DNA of 64,000 bases from Pseudoselenomonas ruminantium (GTDB lineage: Bacteria; Bacillota; Negativicutes; Selenomonadales; Selenomonadaceae). Location of the stretch: NCBI GenBank assembly GCA_015058625.1, contig SVCA01000001.1, forward strand, positions 465,936 to 529,935. The letters are read 5' to 3'. The first letter of the stretch is position 1, and each line of letters begins with the position of its first letter. Of the stretch, positions 48,762-58,378 are shown piece by piece. Below the pieces are notes generated by a model. It did not search any database and was not told the DNA's origin. It worked only from the letters and a program-made list of their open reading frames with translations. A program made the translations under genes and the position numbers.

Positions 48762-50417
48762 TTACATCTGTTCCGGTGCCGATACTCCCAAGATTCCCAA
48801 GGAATGGCGAATCACATGGGCCGTAACCGTAACCAGGGCCAAACGGGCTTCTGCCAGTTTCGGCTCTACGCCGACAATGCGGCATTTATTGTAGAAGCTA
48901 TGGAAGGCACTGGCCAAATCATAGCTGTAACGGGCAATGCGCTGCGGGGCATAATCACGGGCAGCACGCTCGATTTCTTCAGGGTATTCCTCAATCTTCT
49001 TGATGAGGTCGATTTCCGACTCATCGGTCAGCAGGGAAAGTTCCGGCTTATCGCTGAGGGACAGTCCCGTTTCCTTGCACTGACGGAAGATGCTGCAAAT
49101 GCGCGCATGGGCATACTGAATGTAGTACACCGGGTTGTCATTGGATTTTTTCTTGGCCAAATCCAAATCGAAGTCGAGCTGGCTGTCGAGCGAACGCATC
49201 AGGAAGAAATAACGGGCCGCATCGGTGCCGACTTCTTCCATCAGTTCGTTCAAGGTAACACTCTGGCCGGTACGCTTGCTCATCTTCACGAGTTCACCGC
49301 CACGGTAAAGAGCAACCATCTGCAAGAGCAGTACCGTGAGTTTCTTGGAATCATGACCCAGAGCATCCATAGCAGCCTTTACACGGCACACATAGCCATG
49401 GTGGTCAGCGCCCCAGATGTTGATGAGTCTGTCAAAGCCGCGCTCATACTTGTTGTGATGGTAAGCGATATCGGCAGCCAGATACGTCGGCACGCCGTTG
49501 TCGCGGATAACCACGCGGTCCTTATCATCACCATAGGCCGTGGATTTCAGCCACAGAGCGCCGTCCTTTTCGTAGATATTGCCGTTATCCTGCAGGATTT
49601 TCACGGCAGCCTTGACTGCTTCCGGATGCAAGGTGCGCTCACTGAACCAGTGGTCAAAGGTAACATTGAAGGATGCCAAATCTTCTTTAAGGGTGGCCAG
49701 TTTTTCCACATAGGCCAAATCCTTGAAGATTTCCAGACGTTCTTCATCCGTCATGGCAAGGTACTTGTCGCCTTCCTTGTCAATGATGCGCTGGGCCGTG
49801 TCGATGATGTCCTGACCATGATAGCCGTCTTCGGGGAATTCTACATCCTGTCCCAAGAGTTCCAGATAACGGGCATTAACGGAACGAGCCAGATTGTTCA
49901 TCTGATTGCCGGCATCGTTGATGTAGTATTCGCTTTCCACGGGATAACCTGCCGCCCGCAGAAGATTTACGAGAGCAGAACCAGCAGCAGCGCCGCGGCC
50001 ATGGCCGACATGCAGCAGGCCCGTCGGGTTAGCGCTGACGTATTCCACCTGAATCTTCGGTGCATCTTTTTTCGGCAGCTGACCGTATTTTTCGCCTTCG
50101 TCGAGGATTTTCTGGAAGGAATCGTAGAGCACATTGCCCTTCAGGTAGAAGTTCAAAAAGCCCGGGCCAGCAATCTGGGCATGGTCGAGCCAGTCGCCCT
50201 CAATGCGCTTCACCAGTTCTTCTGCAATCTGACGGGGAGCCTTATGGAACACCCGGGCCGACTGCATGGCAAAGTTGGTAGCAAAATCACCAAACTCCTT
50301 CTGGGGCGGCACTTCCAATACCACCGTGGGCAATTCCCCTTCCGGGAACACGCCATCGGCAATGGCACTTTTCGCAGCCGCTACAATGGCTTCTGTCAGC
50401 GTATCTTTAATATCCAA
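48762..50417 (-). CDS. argS: Arginyl-tRNA synthetase
   Basis: Class I synthetase, 551 aa. Signature VSANPTGLLHVGHGRGAAAG (HIGH), and the KMSKRTGQSVTL loop (KMSK), with the C-terminal anticodon-binding domain including YYIQYAHARICSI. TTG start with GGAGG 7 bp upstream. No T-box leader is evident; it is cotranscribed after the DUF1934 gene. Confidence 0.97.
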   Translation of the reverse strand: MDIKDTLTEAIVAAAKSAIADGVFPEGELPTVVLEVPPQKEFGDFATNFAMQSARVFHKAPRQIAEELVKRIEGDWLDHAQIAGPGFLNFYLKGNVLYDSFQKILDEGEKYGQLPKKDAPKIQVEYVSANPTGLLHVGHGRGAAAGSALVNLLRAAGYPVESEYYINDAGNQMNNLARSVNARYLELLGQDVEFPEDGYHGQDIIDTAQRIIDKEGDKYLAMTDEERLEIFKDLAYVEKLATLKEDLASFNVTFDHWFSERTLHPEAVKAAVKILQDNGNIYEKDGALWLKSTAYGDDKDRVVIRDNGVPTYLAADIAYHHNKYERGFDRLINIWGADHHGYVCRVKAAMDALGHDSKKLTVLLLQMVALYRGGELVKMSKRTGQSVTLNELMEEVGTDAARYFFLMRSLDSQLDFDLDLAKKKSNDNPVYYIQYAHARICSIFRQCKETGLSLSDKPELSLLTDESEIDLIKKIEEYPEEIERAARDYAPQRIARYSYDLASAFHSFYNKCRIVGVEPKLAEARLALVTVTAHVIRHSLGILGVSAPEQM

Positions 50418-50429
50418 TCCAAAATCCTC

Positions 50430-50855
50430 CTAATTTATTTTGTCGATAACTACATTTAAGGTGTTATGGCCCTGCAAGGCATCATTCAGGAACAAGTCAT
50501 ATTCCGCCTGTACCGTGCCCTGGCCATCCTTAAAGTAAATATCCAGCTTCTGGGTTTCTACCAGTAAATCAAAATTACCGTAGGGTGTCCGATACACACT
50601 ACGGGTCCTTTCCCCCAGCCGAAATTCCAGCTGCATATCCACAGCTCCACGGCGAATCAGCGTCAGCCCTTCGCCACTGAATTTCAGCACGGTGGGCACC
50701 ACCTTGTCGTGAAGCGAGGCATCCTCATAACGCACATAATGCTTGCCAGCCCGCGCTGAATACTTGCCGCGCGCCGCCGATTTCAACACGGTCTTTTCTC
50801 CTGCCGTATCGACCTGCACGCCTTCCACCGTCACCGCAACCATAGCATCCGCCAT
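50430..50855 (-). CDS. DUF1934 (YwiB family) protein, calycin-like barrel
   Basis: 141 aa, predicted all-beta. Begins VAVTVEGVQVDTAGEKTVLK and contains YRTPYGNFDLLVETQKLDI and VQAEYDLFLNDALQGHNTL, typical of the YwiB/DUF1934 family that accompanies argS in Firmicutes. Biochemical role unknown; the fold resembles lipocalins. First gene of the operon ending with pyrG; GAGGTGG precedes the ATG. Confidence 0.88.
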   Translation of the reverse strand: MADAMVAVTVEGVQVDTAGEKTVLKSAARGKYSARAGKHYVRYEDASLHDKVVPTVLKFSGEGLTLIRRGAVDMQLEFRLGERTRSVYRTPYGNFDLLVETQKLDIYFKDGQGTVQAEYDLFLNDALQGHNTLNVVIDKIN

Positions 50856-50886
50856 TTAGCCACCTCTTCAAAACATACTGTTACAT

Positions 50887-50915
50887 ATTATAAACCAAAC
50901 TCACTACCTTGCCAA
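50887..50915 (-). promoter_or_regulatory. Promoter of DUF1934-argS-rpoE-pyrG
   Basis: Minus strand TTGGCA, 17 bp, TATAAT, 31 bp before the ATG. Confidence 0.8.
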
Positions 50916-50970
50916 CAGTTTTTTGCGCTTTTTTCGGCTTCATCGACTTATTTTTGTCAATACGTAGAGC

Positions 50971-51175
50971 TGGGGAGGCTGGAGGCCTTTTGCACGCTCT
51001 GCTTAGCCAGCCAGCTAAAAATAATTTTTGTCTCTTAATGAACCATCTGAGAAAGTCAAAACTCACTTCGCTCAGACAGTAGACTTTCTCAGATGCTATT
51101 GCTTGTAGACAAAAATTATTTTCTTAACGCTGGCCGGCAAACGCGTCGCTTTGCAAAAGTCCTCCATCCTCCCCA
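50971..51175 (-). repeat. Long three-tier hairpin element F (205 bp)
   Basis: Outer arms 50971-50994/51152-51175 (22 of 24 pairs), middle stem 51018-51033/51107-51122 (16 bp perfect), inner stem 51044-51057/51082-51095 (14 bp). Minus-strand reading has AAGCGACGCGTTTG, GCGTTAAGAAA and loop TACTGTCTGAGCGAAGTGAG, so it is inverted relative to E and G. Confidence 0.9.
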
Positions 51176-51287
51176 ACAAGTTACTAACGACTCCGCAACA
51201 TATGTCAATTCTGAGCACTAGGCAAAACCCATCTATAAAAATTCCATCATTTTCTTCAAGCAACTTAGCCGATGCCGTCCGTAAGAC

Positions 51288-51486
51288 GGCGGGGCAGTGA
51301 TGCTTTGCCAAAGCGGAGCGTTTGACCGTAAGCGTTAAGAAACCAATTTTGACCTACAATAAAATTAGCAGGAAAAGCCATTTGTCTGAACGCAGTGAGT
51401 TTATGGCTTTTCCTGCTAAATAAAAGTTCAAAATTGGTTTCAGCTTACGGTCTAAGCACAGACTGGCAAAGCATCACTGCCCCGCC
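51288..51486 (+). repeat. Long three-tier hairpin element G (199 bp)
   Basis: Outer arms 51288-51310/51464-51486 (23 bp perfect), then GACCGTAAGC/GCTTACGGTC, middle stem 51339-51352/51428-51441, inner stem 51365-51380/51404-51419 (16 bp perfect). Carries AAGCGGAGCGTTTG, GCGTTAAGAAA and loop TGTCTGAACGCAGTGAGTTT. Elements F and G fill nearly all of 50916-51538. Confidence 0.9.
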
Positions 51487-51538
51487 TGCACGAGCCCAGC
51501 TTCGCAAGGCCACGATGTCAACCAAACGAACTCGGTAA

Positions 51539-53545
51539 TCAAATTGTGAACTTCTCCACTTCGTGTGCCAGCTGTTCTGCCTGTTCAGCCAACCCTCTGG
51601 TCGCCGCAGCAATTTCTTCGGCGGATGCGGACTGTTCCTCCGTGGTGGAGGATACAGACTCTGCCCGCTGGGCGTTGTCCTGGCTGATTTCGGCAATATC
51701 CTTGACGGCCTGCTGCATGGAATCCGTACCATCCGAAACCGACTTGATGCTGCTGGAAACCTCGCGGATACCCTCAGCCAAAGCGTCAATTGCCACCTTA
51801 ATGGACTTAAAGATTTCATCTGCCTCATTTACCGAGTCGATGCTGCTCGTCACGCTTTCCGCGCTTTCCTCACTGGCAGCTACCGCCTTTTTCATATCCG
51901 TCTGAATCTTGGTCACGAGATTGGCAATCTGCTGCGTGGAGCTGGCAGACTCCTCGGCCAGTTTGCGAACTTCATCGGCCACCACGGCAAAGCCCCGGCC
52001 ATATTCACCAGCACGGGCCGCCTCAATCGCGGCATTGAGCGCCAGCAGATTCGTCTGTTCCGCAATCCCGGAAATCAGCTCCACGATTCTGCCGATTTCA
52101 TCCGAACTCTTGGCCAGCTCCTTAATGGACGACTTCACGGTAGTGGTACTGTCGCCAATGGCCTTCATGGATTCCACCACCGTTTGAATGGCATCACGCC
52201 CCGTATTGACACTGCCTACGGTCTGTTCCGTAACAATGGCAATCGCATCGGCACTGTTTGCCACCAGCGTAGTACGCTCGGCAATTTCCACAGCCGTTTT
52301 ATCTGCACCAGCTGCCGATTCAGACTGGGCAGCAATACCTGCAGCAATATCCGTAATCTGCTGCGCAGCCTGCGTAGCTGCATCAGCGGACTGATGGGAT
52401 GCTGCGGAAAGTTCTTCTGCCGAAGCCGAAACCTTCTCCGCATTCTTCTGAATATGACCGATAAGCTCCCGAATGGTGCGGCGCATTTCCTTAAAGCCCC
52501 GTGCCAAATCACCCAGCTCATCATTGCTGTCAACAGCCAGCGGACGGGAACGCAGGTCGCCGGTGTTGATGACATTGCATTCTTCCCGCAGAGCCTCCAC
52601 GGGAGCGCAAAGCTTCTTTCCCATATACCAGATGATGCCGCTGATAACCAGCACCATGATAATGGCCACTAAGCTCATAATCTTCATCAGAGTATAGGCA
52701 TCCGCCCGCACTTCGGAAATAGGAGCTACCGATACAGCAATCCAAGTACGATACCCCAAATGTACCGGTGTAAACACAGCCTGAGATGCTACGCCCTTCG
52801 AAGTCGTGTACTCTGCGGAAATCTGCTTATCCTGCTGTACGGCACTGGTAAAACCATTAACCAAAGCAATATCGATTTTCTTACTGGAAACCTCCTTGGT
52901 CAAATCCATCTTGCCCACTTCTTCTGGAAGCTGTGCATACGCGATGCAAAGACCATCCTGGTCAGCCAGATATACACGGCCACTATCCATGTACTTAATC
53001 TTGCCCACCAGCTCATTTAAGTCATCTAATTCAACCGTACCATAAACAATACCAGTAAGCTGGCCGTTTTCCAATACAGGGTAAGCCAAAATGGTGATAA
53101 GCTTGCCACTGGTGCCCGATACGGATGGTCCCGTCATAACCGGCTTCTTGGTCTCCCGCACCTGCTTGATATAATCGCGGGTGGTACGGTCCATATCCTT
53201 ATTCTTGTCGCTGATGGCATGGCCTTCCGGGTCTGAATAAGCCAGCATGGTAAAGTTCTTGCGCTTGGCCAACGTATCAGCCAATACCTTCACCCGTTCT
53301 TCCCGCGTACCGCGCATAATAATCGGGTTGCTGGCCAAATACTCCACCGTGAGTTCCCGCTGCTGGTAAAGCTTTTCCAGCTGTTCTGACGTACTCTTGC
53401 CGATTTCCTGCGCCAGCAAATCCGTGTTGCGAGTCAATGCCGAACTGGACATATAATAGCTGATGGCAAAGAACACCGCAAAGCTTCCCACGAACAGGGG
53501 AATAAACCCTGCCAGGAACTTAAAGCGCAAACTGTTGAAATTCAT
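51539..53545 (-). CDS. Methyl-accepting chemotaxis protein (dCache sensor)
   Basis: Chemoreceptor, 668 aa from the ATG at 53545 (AGGAGGAG upstream). Membrane helix 1 at about 9-31, large extracytoplasmic dCache-type sensor about 35-280 ([28 protein letters not shown]), membrane helix 2 about 285-307, HAMP, then signalling helices with tip [20 protein letters not shown]. dCache receptors often sense amino acids or organic acids. Downstream of cheX by about 100 bp on the same strand; likely one chemotaxis unit with it. Confidence 0.95.
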   Translation of the reverse strand: MNFNSLRFKFLAGFIPLFVGSFAVFFAISYYMSSSALTRNTDLLAQEIGKSTSEQLEKLYQQRELTVEYLASNPIIMRGTREERVKVLADTLAKRKNFTMLAYSDPEGHAISDKNKDMDRTTRDYIKQVRETKKPVMTGPSVSGTSGKLITILAYPVLENGQLTGIVYGTVELDDLNELVGKIKYMDSGRVYLADQDGLCIAYAQLPEEVGKMDLTKEVSSKKIDIALVNGFTSAVQQDKQISAEYTTSKGVASQAVFTPVHLGYRTWIAVSVAPISEVRADAYTLMKIMSLVAIIMVLVISGIIWYMGKKLCAPVEALREECNVINTGDLRSRPLAVDSNDELGDLARGFKEMRRTIRELIGHIQKNAEKVSASAEELSAASHQSADAATQAAQQITDIAAGIAAQSESAAGADKTAVEIAERTTLVANSADAIAIVTEQTVGSVNTGRDAIQTVVESMKAIGDSTTTVKSSIKELAKSSDEIGRIVELISGIAEQTNLLALNAAIEAARAGEYGRGFAVVADEVRKLAEESASSTQQIANLVTKIQTDMKKAVAASEESAESVTSSIDSVNEADEIFKSIKVAIDALAEGIREVSSSIKSVSDGTDSMQQAVKDIAEISQDNAQRAESVSSTTEEQSASAEEIAAATRGLAEQAEQLAHEVEKFTI

Positions 53546-53645
53546 TTTCTCCTCCTGTTTAAGTAAATCCCATAGATCCTCCATCCGAAAAAAGCACTGC
53601 ACGCATCAAGGTTGCGTACAATGCTAATTTCACTTTAGTATATCA

Positions 53646-54110
53646 TTATTGTTGTTCGACTGCAATATCTAATTCTACGACGTGCCCCGCTAAATCCATT
53701 TCCACCGTGAGATAATTATCATCGCTGATCTTCACCTGGAAATTCTCACCGATGGACAGGGATGGTGTGGAAATATCCACTTCAAGTCCCATACCGGTAA
53801 GGTTGGTAGCGGCATTAGCTGTAAGCATGTTACTCATTTCCGAGATAGCACTTTGGGCCATAGCATCAAATTCTGCTACAGGCATGCCCATCATCATGGT
53901 CGATGCAATAAATTTAGCGGTATCTTCTGACATGTTGTAAACAACGTTGCCACGAATCTGTTTGGTGAAGCCCACGATAACCGAAACCCCCAGGCTCACC
54001 GCATTTTTTGTCTTTACTCCCATCTTCAGCCGCTTGGGCTCCGGAAAGCCCATCTGCGGCATTACGGACGTGAATGCATCGACGAACGGATTAACTAATT
54101 TTGCATCCAT
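53646..54110 (-). CDS. cheX: Chemotaxis protein CheX (CheY-P phosphatase family)
   Basis: 154 aa from the ATG at 54110 (AAGGAG upstream). CheX/CheC-type fold: begins VNPFVDAFTSVMPQMGF and has the phosphatase signature SAISEMSN (S-x3-E-x2-N) at about residues 82-89, the residues that position water on phospho-CheY. Only one such motif, as in CheX. Starts 4 bp after a CheY-CheX fusion gene, so the cell has a free and a fused CheX side by side. Confidence 0.9.
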   Translation of the reverse strand: MDAKLVNPFVDAFTSVMPQMGFPEPKRLKMGVKTKNAVSLGVSVIVGFTKQIRGNVVYNMSEDTAKFIASTMMMGMPVAEFDAMAQSAISEMSNMLTANAATNLTGMGLEVDISTPSLSIGENFQVKISDDNYLTVEMDLAGHVVELDIAVEQQ

Positions 54111-54114
54111 CTTA

Positions 54115-54978
54115 TCATTCTCCTTCCGCAAATCCCACACTCATATTAATATCCCCTAACCGTGTTCTGGCGCATATACGGAAGGTCGTAAGTTTTGGGC
54201 TGGCAATGCGGATTTTGCTGCCCACAATAGTCCCCGGCGGCGTAATGCGCATTTCCTTATCCTTGAACACATCATTGATGTTGGATACCCCACGGCCCAC
54301 AATGATGTTCACCGCTTCTTCTACGGATTCACTTGCTTCATCTTCCGTAATCTCGTCACTTTCCTCGGCATCCAGCATCACCGTGGCAAAATCCTTCATG
54401 GTTTTTTCATCCATGTACACGATAGCCCGGCCATTGGGAATCCCCGTCAGGCCCACAATGACAGCGATACCGCTGATGTCCAGGAAACTGCGTTCCTCTT
54501 CCTGCAGTTCCACTTCGCTGTGTACACCAGTCATGCTGAAAATGCCCTGCTGCAATGCCTTCACAAACGGTTTTGCATAGGACTCACGCAGGACAGCCAC
54601 TTTCCCTGCCTTGCTCTGGCAAAGAATCATCAAGGTATCGATAAGCTCATTGATGCTGACCGGTTTTTGCAAGAAGGCACTGATGCCCACTTCACGGCCC
54701 CGGGCCACAAGGCTGGCATCCTTCATGGCACTGATCATAACGATCTTGGCTTCGGGATCCACAGCACGAATCCGGCGGCTGCATTCAAGGCCATCAGCAT
54801 CCGGAAGATTCATATCCATGGTCACCACAGCCGGCTTGAATTGCTCATAGAGCTCCACTGCTTCAGCAGCATTTTTGGCTTGTGCGCATACCTCGAAGTT
54901 CGTCCTTGAAAGATTCCCTTCAATCATCGCACGGCTGACCTTCGAATCATCGACGATCATTACTTTGACTTTCTCCAC
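54115..54978 (-). CDS. Response regulator fused to a CheX-like domain
   Basis: 287 aa. Residues about 1-122: CheY-type receiver with IVDDSKVSRAMIEG, phospho-Asp in VVTMDMNLPDADG and LQKP lysine. Residues about 135-287: CheX-like domain that starts YAKPFVKALQQGIFSMTGV and holds EAVN as the E-x2-N motif. The D/S normally four residues before that Glu is itself Glu here, so phosphatase activity is not certain. Operon: this gene, cheX, then probably the dCache receptor. Could be an autodephosphorylating phosphate sink. Confidence 0.9.
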   Translation of the reverse strand: MEKVKVMIVDDSKVSRAMIEGNLSRTNFEVCAQAKNAAEAVELYEQFKPAVVTMDMNLPDADGLECSRRIRAVDPEAKIVMISAMKDASLVARGREVGISAFLQKPVSINELIDTLMILCQSKAGKVAVLRESYAKPFVKALQQGIFSMTGVHSEVELQEEERSFLDISGIAVIVGLTGIPNGRAIVYMDEKTMKDFATVMLDAEESDEITEDEASESVEEAVNIIVGRGVSNINDVFKDKEMRITPPGTIVGSKIRIASPKLTTFRICARTRLGDINMSVGFAEGE

Positions 54979-55111
54979 AAATGCTCACCCGCTTCTCTAC
55001 ATTCCTTACATTTGCCAACACTTAAAAATAGGAACTCGTTACTGTTACAATTTTCATAACTTAACTTTTCGCTATAGTGTGAGAAAATCCCTGCCTGCCA
55101 AAAAAATAATT

Positions 55112-56590
55112 TTAGATTTCGCTTTTGCCTACGGCATCAAAAGTTTTCACGATGGAAGCTGCTGGTTCCTTATCCAGCTTGCTGACCACATAAACTGCCA
55201 GCAGCGAGAGCAGGAATCCCGGTACGATTTCATAAAGACCCAGCCAGTCAATCTGCTTCCAGACGAGCACCGTAATGCCGCCCACGATGATACCGGCCAA
55301 CACCCCATTGCGGGTGGTACGGCGCCAGAAGAGCGCACATAAGAGCGCGGGGCCGAAAGCAGCACCAAATCCTGCCCAGGCATAGGCCACCATGTCTAAA
55401 ATAAAGCTGGAAGGATTCAAACCGATAAAAATCGCCAGCGAGGCGATAATCAAAACCGAAGCCCGGCTGATCCAAATGAGTTCCGTATTCTCTGCTTCCT
55501 TACGCAAAAGCGTCCGATAAAAATCCTGTGCAAAAGCCGAAGCAGCTACCAAGAGCTGTGCCGAAGCGGTACTCATAATGGCTGCCAGTACAGCCGAGAG
55601 AATCAAGCCTGCCACAATCGGCGGGAAAAGTTCATTGGTCATCACCAAAAATACCGTTTCCGACTCCGTGCCCACCAGTTCATGGGACAGGAACACGCGG
55701 CCCACCATGCCTACAGCAACTGCCGCAGCCAGCGAAAGCACGACCCAGGTCATGGCAATGTGGGTGGCCTGCTTGATTTCCTTGGAACTGGAAATCGCCA
55801 TGAAACGCACGAGAATATGCGGCTGACCGAAGTAGCCAATGCCCCAGGCCAGCAGGGAAATCAGTTCAATCGTCCCCAACGTGGAACCATCCGGTTTGGT
55901 GAAAGGTTCCAGCATGGAATGACTTATGTTGTCAATGGCAGTTACCGTTGCCGTATAGCCTCCCATTTCCATAGCCGCCGTAATGGGCACCACCAGAATG
56001 GCGAAGAACATCATAACGCCCTGAATAAAATCCGTGCGGGACACAGCCAAGAAACCGCCCACCAGCGTATAGAATACCACCGAACCGGCACCGATAAAGA
56101 TGGCATACTCATAAGGCAAGCCGAACACCGTTTCAAAGAGACGGCCGGAAGACACAAAGCCCGAAGATGTATATATAGTAAAGAAAATCAAAATAAACAC
56201 CGCCGGGATGGTGCGCAGCAAGCCGCTGTTATCCTCAAAGCGGTTCTCCAAAAACTGGGGCACCGTCAGGGAATTCTTAGCCAGCTCCGTGTACTTTCTA
56301 AGGCGAGCCGCTACAAAATGCCAGTTGGCCCAGGTGCCGAGGGCAATGCCCACAGCAATCCAGCCGGCATTGAGTCCGGCCAGATACGCAAAGCCCGGCA
56401 CGCCCATGAGCATCCAGCCGCTCATATCGGAAGCCTCGGCACTCATGGAAGTCACCCAGGCTCCCAACCTGCGGTTGCCCAAAAAGTAATCGCTCATGTT
56501 GCGGGTCTGGCGGTAATAATAAACACCAATGGCCATCATCAGGCCGATGTAGAGAATAAACGTATTGATAATCGCTAATTGACTGGTCAA
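55112..56590 (-). CDS. putP: Sodium/proline symporter PutP
   Basis: Na+-coupled transporter of the SSS family, 492 aa, 12-13 membrane segments. RLGAWVTSMSAEASDMSGWM (residues about 41-60) is the Na+ site region and matches PutP specifically, as does GYFGQPHILVRFMAI. Imports proline, complementing synthesis by ProAB. TTG start with GAGGAGGAA upstream; own promoter at 56637-56666. Confidence 0.94.
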   Translation of the reverse strand: MTSQLAIINTFILYIGLMMAIGVYYYRQTRNMSDYFLGNRRLGAWVTSMSAEASDMSGWMLMGVPGFAYLAGLNAGWIAVGIALGTWANWHFVAARLRKYTELAKNSLTVPQFLENRFEDNSGLLRTIPAVFILIFFTIYTSSGFVSSGRLFETVFGLPYEYAIFIGAGSVVFYTLVGGFLAVSRTDFIQGVMMFFAILVVPITAAMEMGGYTATVTAIDNISHSMLEPFTKPDGSTLGTIELISLLAWGIGYFGQPHILVRFMAISSSKEIKQATHIAMTWVVLSLAAAVAVGMVGRVFLSHELVGTESETVFLVMTNELFPPIVAGLILSAVLAAIMSTASAQLLVAASAFAQDFYRTLLRKEAENTELIWISRASVLIIASLAIFIGLNPSSFILDMVAYAWAGFGAAFGPALLCALFWRRTTRNGVLAGIIVGGITVLVWKQIDWLGLYEIVPGFLLSLLAVYVVSKLDKEPAASIVKTFDAVGKSEI

Positions 56591-56636
56591 AAAATTTCCT
56601 CCTCTTTAATTTGTCAAGTTTACAATAACAGCTTAA

Positions 56637-56666
56637 ATTATACTTGCTTTTGCCCCTGTTTGGCAA
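56637..56666 (-). promoter_or_regulatory. Promoter of putP
   Basis: Minus strand TTGCCA, 18 bp, TATAAT, 46 bp before the start codon. Confidence 0.7.
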
Positions 56667-56683
56667 CTTTATTTTTATAGGAG

Positions 56684-56718
56684 CTATAATATTATCGTTA
56701 TAGTTGACATAATATGTC
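56684..56718. promoter_or_regulatory. Two dyads between putP and the flavoprotein gene
   Basis: CTATAA/TTATAG (56684-56689/56698-56703) and the perfect palindrome GACATAATATGTC (56706-56718) lie side by side upstream of both divergent promoters. Candidate operators; regulator unknown. Confidence 0.4.
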
Positions 56719-56759
56719 CGATTTTTTCGCGATTTTTTTCATTTTGCAGGAAAAAACAC

Positions 56760-56788
56760 TTGCATTATCGAAAATCTTCTCGTATAAT
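56760..56788 (+). promoter_or_regulatory. Promoter of the flavoprotein gene
   Basis: TTGCAT, 17 bp, TATAAT; leader of about 110 nt follows. Confidence 0.8.
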
Positions 56789-56821
56789 AGCTAAGGTTTT
56801 TCGGAAAACGCTAGGAATAAA

Positions 56822-56869
56822 CGCAGATAGCCTTAGTCTAAGTATATCTTGGTACAGGCTGAATCTGCG
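56822..56869 (+). promoter_or_regulatory. Structured leader of the flavoprotein gene
   Basis: Twelve-pair stem CGCAGATAGCCT/AGGCT-GA-ATCTGCG (56822-56833/56856-56869) with a GA bulge and a 22-nt apical loop; a competing stem CTAAGG/CCTTAG lies 5'. Followed by CTCTTTTCG. Could be a regulatory RNA; matches no riboswitch class I can name. Confidence 0.4.
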
Positions 56870-56905
56870 CTCTTTTCGTGTGTGTAAAATTAGGAGGAAG
56901 TACCT

Positions 56906-58288
56906 ATGAAGAAGTATGATGTTGTGATTGTGGGCGGTGGCCCCGCCGGTATCTTTGCCGCTTATGAACTGGCAGAAAAAAGCCCCGAGCTCAAAGTATT
57001 GTTGCTCGAGAGCGGTAAGGATATCTATACCCGTGTCTGCCCCATTTCCGCAGGCAAGGTGAAAAGCTGCATTGGCTGCAAGCCTTGCAGCATCATGCGC
57101 GGCTTCGGTGGTGCCGGTGCTTTCTCCGATGGCAAATACAACTTCACCACCCAGTTCGGCGGCTGGCTCAATGAATACCTGTCTGACGAAGAAGTCATGG
57201 ACCTCATCTATTATGTAGATAAAATCAACATGAAGCACGGCGCTCCGGCTCAGGTATTCAGCACGGAAAACAGCGACATCGGCTACAAGGCCATCCAGCA
57301 TGATTTGCACCTGCTCTCTGCCAGCGTCCGCCATCTGGGCACGGAAAACAATCTGGAAATGCTCAAGGCTACCTATGAATACCTCAAGGACAAAGTGGAA
57401 TTCCGCTTTGAATGTCCCGTAGCCCATATCCATTCGGACGGTCAGGGTGAAAATGAAGTAGAACTTACGGACGGCGAAAAAATTGCCGCTGAATACCTGA
57501 TTGTCGCTCCCGGCCGCGCTGGTGCCGAGTGGTTCTCCACGGAATGTGACACCCTTGGCCTCAAGCAGGAAAACAACCGCGTGGATGTCGGTGTCCGCGT
57601 GGAAGTGCCCGATGAAATCTGGAACCCCATCACAAGTCAGGTTTATGAAGCCAAGCTCGTATACCGCACCAAACGTTACGGCGACCAGGTGCGCACCTTC
57701 TGCATGAACCCGCACGGTCATGTGGTTATGGAAAACACCGATGGCATCATCACCGTCAACGGGCACTCCTACAGCGACCCGAAACTGCAGAGCAAGAACA
57801 CCAACTTCGCCCTTCTCGTCAGCAACCGCTTCACGGAGCCCTTCCACTCCCCGCATCAGTATGGCAAGCGCATCGCTTCCTTCTCCAACCTGTTGGGCGG
57901 TGGCATTATCGTGCAGCGCTTCGGCGATTTGATGAAGGGACGCCGCTCCAACGCCCATCGCATGAGCAAGAGCTTCACTCGTCCGACCCTGCAGGCAACG
58001 CCGGGCGACCTTTCTCTGGTTCTGCCCAAGCGCCATGTGGACAACCTCATTGAAATGATTCAGGCGCTCGACAACATCGCGCCGGGCATGACCAATGACG
58101 ATACCCTGCTCTACGGTGTAGAAGTAAAATTCTACAGCTCCCGCGTAAAACTCACCAAGCAGCTGGAAACCGAACTCAAAAATGTCTTCGCTATCGGTGA
58201 CGGTGCCGGTGTAACCCGCGGCCTGTCACAGGCAGGTGCCAGCGGTGTCTATGTAGCCCGCCAGATTATTGAACGCAGCAAAAAATAA
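56906..58288 (+). CDS. Uncharacterised FAD-dependent dehydrogenase (COG2509 type)
   Basis: 460 aa flavoprotein. Dinucleotide motif VVIVGGGPAGIFAAYELAEK at the start, cysteine pair in KSCIGCKPCSIMRGFGGAGAF, and a C-terminal FAIGDGAGVTRGLSQAGASG FAD loop. Resembles the COG2509 family of unknown substrate, distantly related to geranylgeranyl-reductase-like flavoproteins. AGGAGG is 8 bp before the ATG. Monocistronic, with promoter, structured leader and terminator of its own. Confidence 0.88.
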   Translation: MKKYDVVIVGGGPAGIFAAYELAEKSPELKVLLLESGKDIYTRVCPISAGKVKSCIGCKPCSIMRGFGGAGAFSDGKYNFTTQFGGWLNEYLSDEEVMDLIYYVDKINMKHGAPAQVFSTENSDIGYKAIQHDLHLLSASVRHLGTENNLEMLKATYEYLKDKVEFRFECPVAHIHSDGQGENEVELTDGEKIAAEYLIVAPGRAGAEWFSTECDTLGLKQENNRVDVGVRVEVPDEIWNPITSQVYEAKLVYRTKRYGDQVRTFCMNPHGHVVMENTDGIITVNGHSYSDPKLQSKNTNFALLVSNRFTEPFHSPHQYGKRIASFSNLLGGGIIVQRFGDLMKGRRSNAHRMSKSFTRPTLQATPGDLSLVLPKRHVDNLIEMIQALDNIAPGMTNDDTLLYGVEVKFYSSRVKLTKQLETELKNVFAIGDGAGVTRGLSQAGASGVYVARQIIERSKK

Positions 58289-58320
58289 ATTAGCGACAAT
58301 ATGTAAGACATACGAAAACA

Positions 58321-58372
58321 GCCCGGTGGCTGATGATGCTTTCCCATCTATCAGCCATCGGGCGTCTTTTAT
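58321..58372 (+). terminator. Bidirectional terminator between flavoprotein gene and recX
   Basis: 14-bp stem GCCCGGTGGCTGAT/ATCAGCCATCGGGC with a 15-nt loop, then GTCTTTTATT on plus and TGTTTTCG on minus. Its layout and right flank resemble element C at 2288-2369. Confidence 0.85.
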
Positions 58373-58378
58373 TGCACG

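Noticed and set aside
50991..51311. Short frames in the F and G elements
   Set aside because: Only chance frames through inverted repeats, no ribosome-binding sites.
56760..56905. c-di-GMP, TPP or FMN riboswitch in the flavoprotein leader
   Set aside because: None of the conserved core sequences of those classes is present.
56765..58036. 423-codon minus-strand frame opposite the COG2509 flavoprotein
   Set aside because: Antisense shadow; it would also cover the plus-strand promoter.
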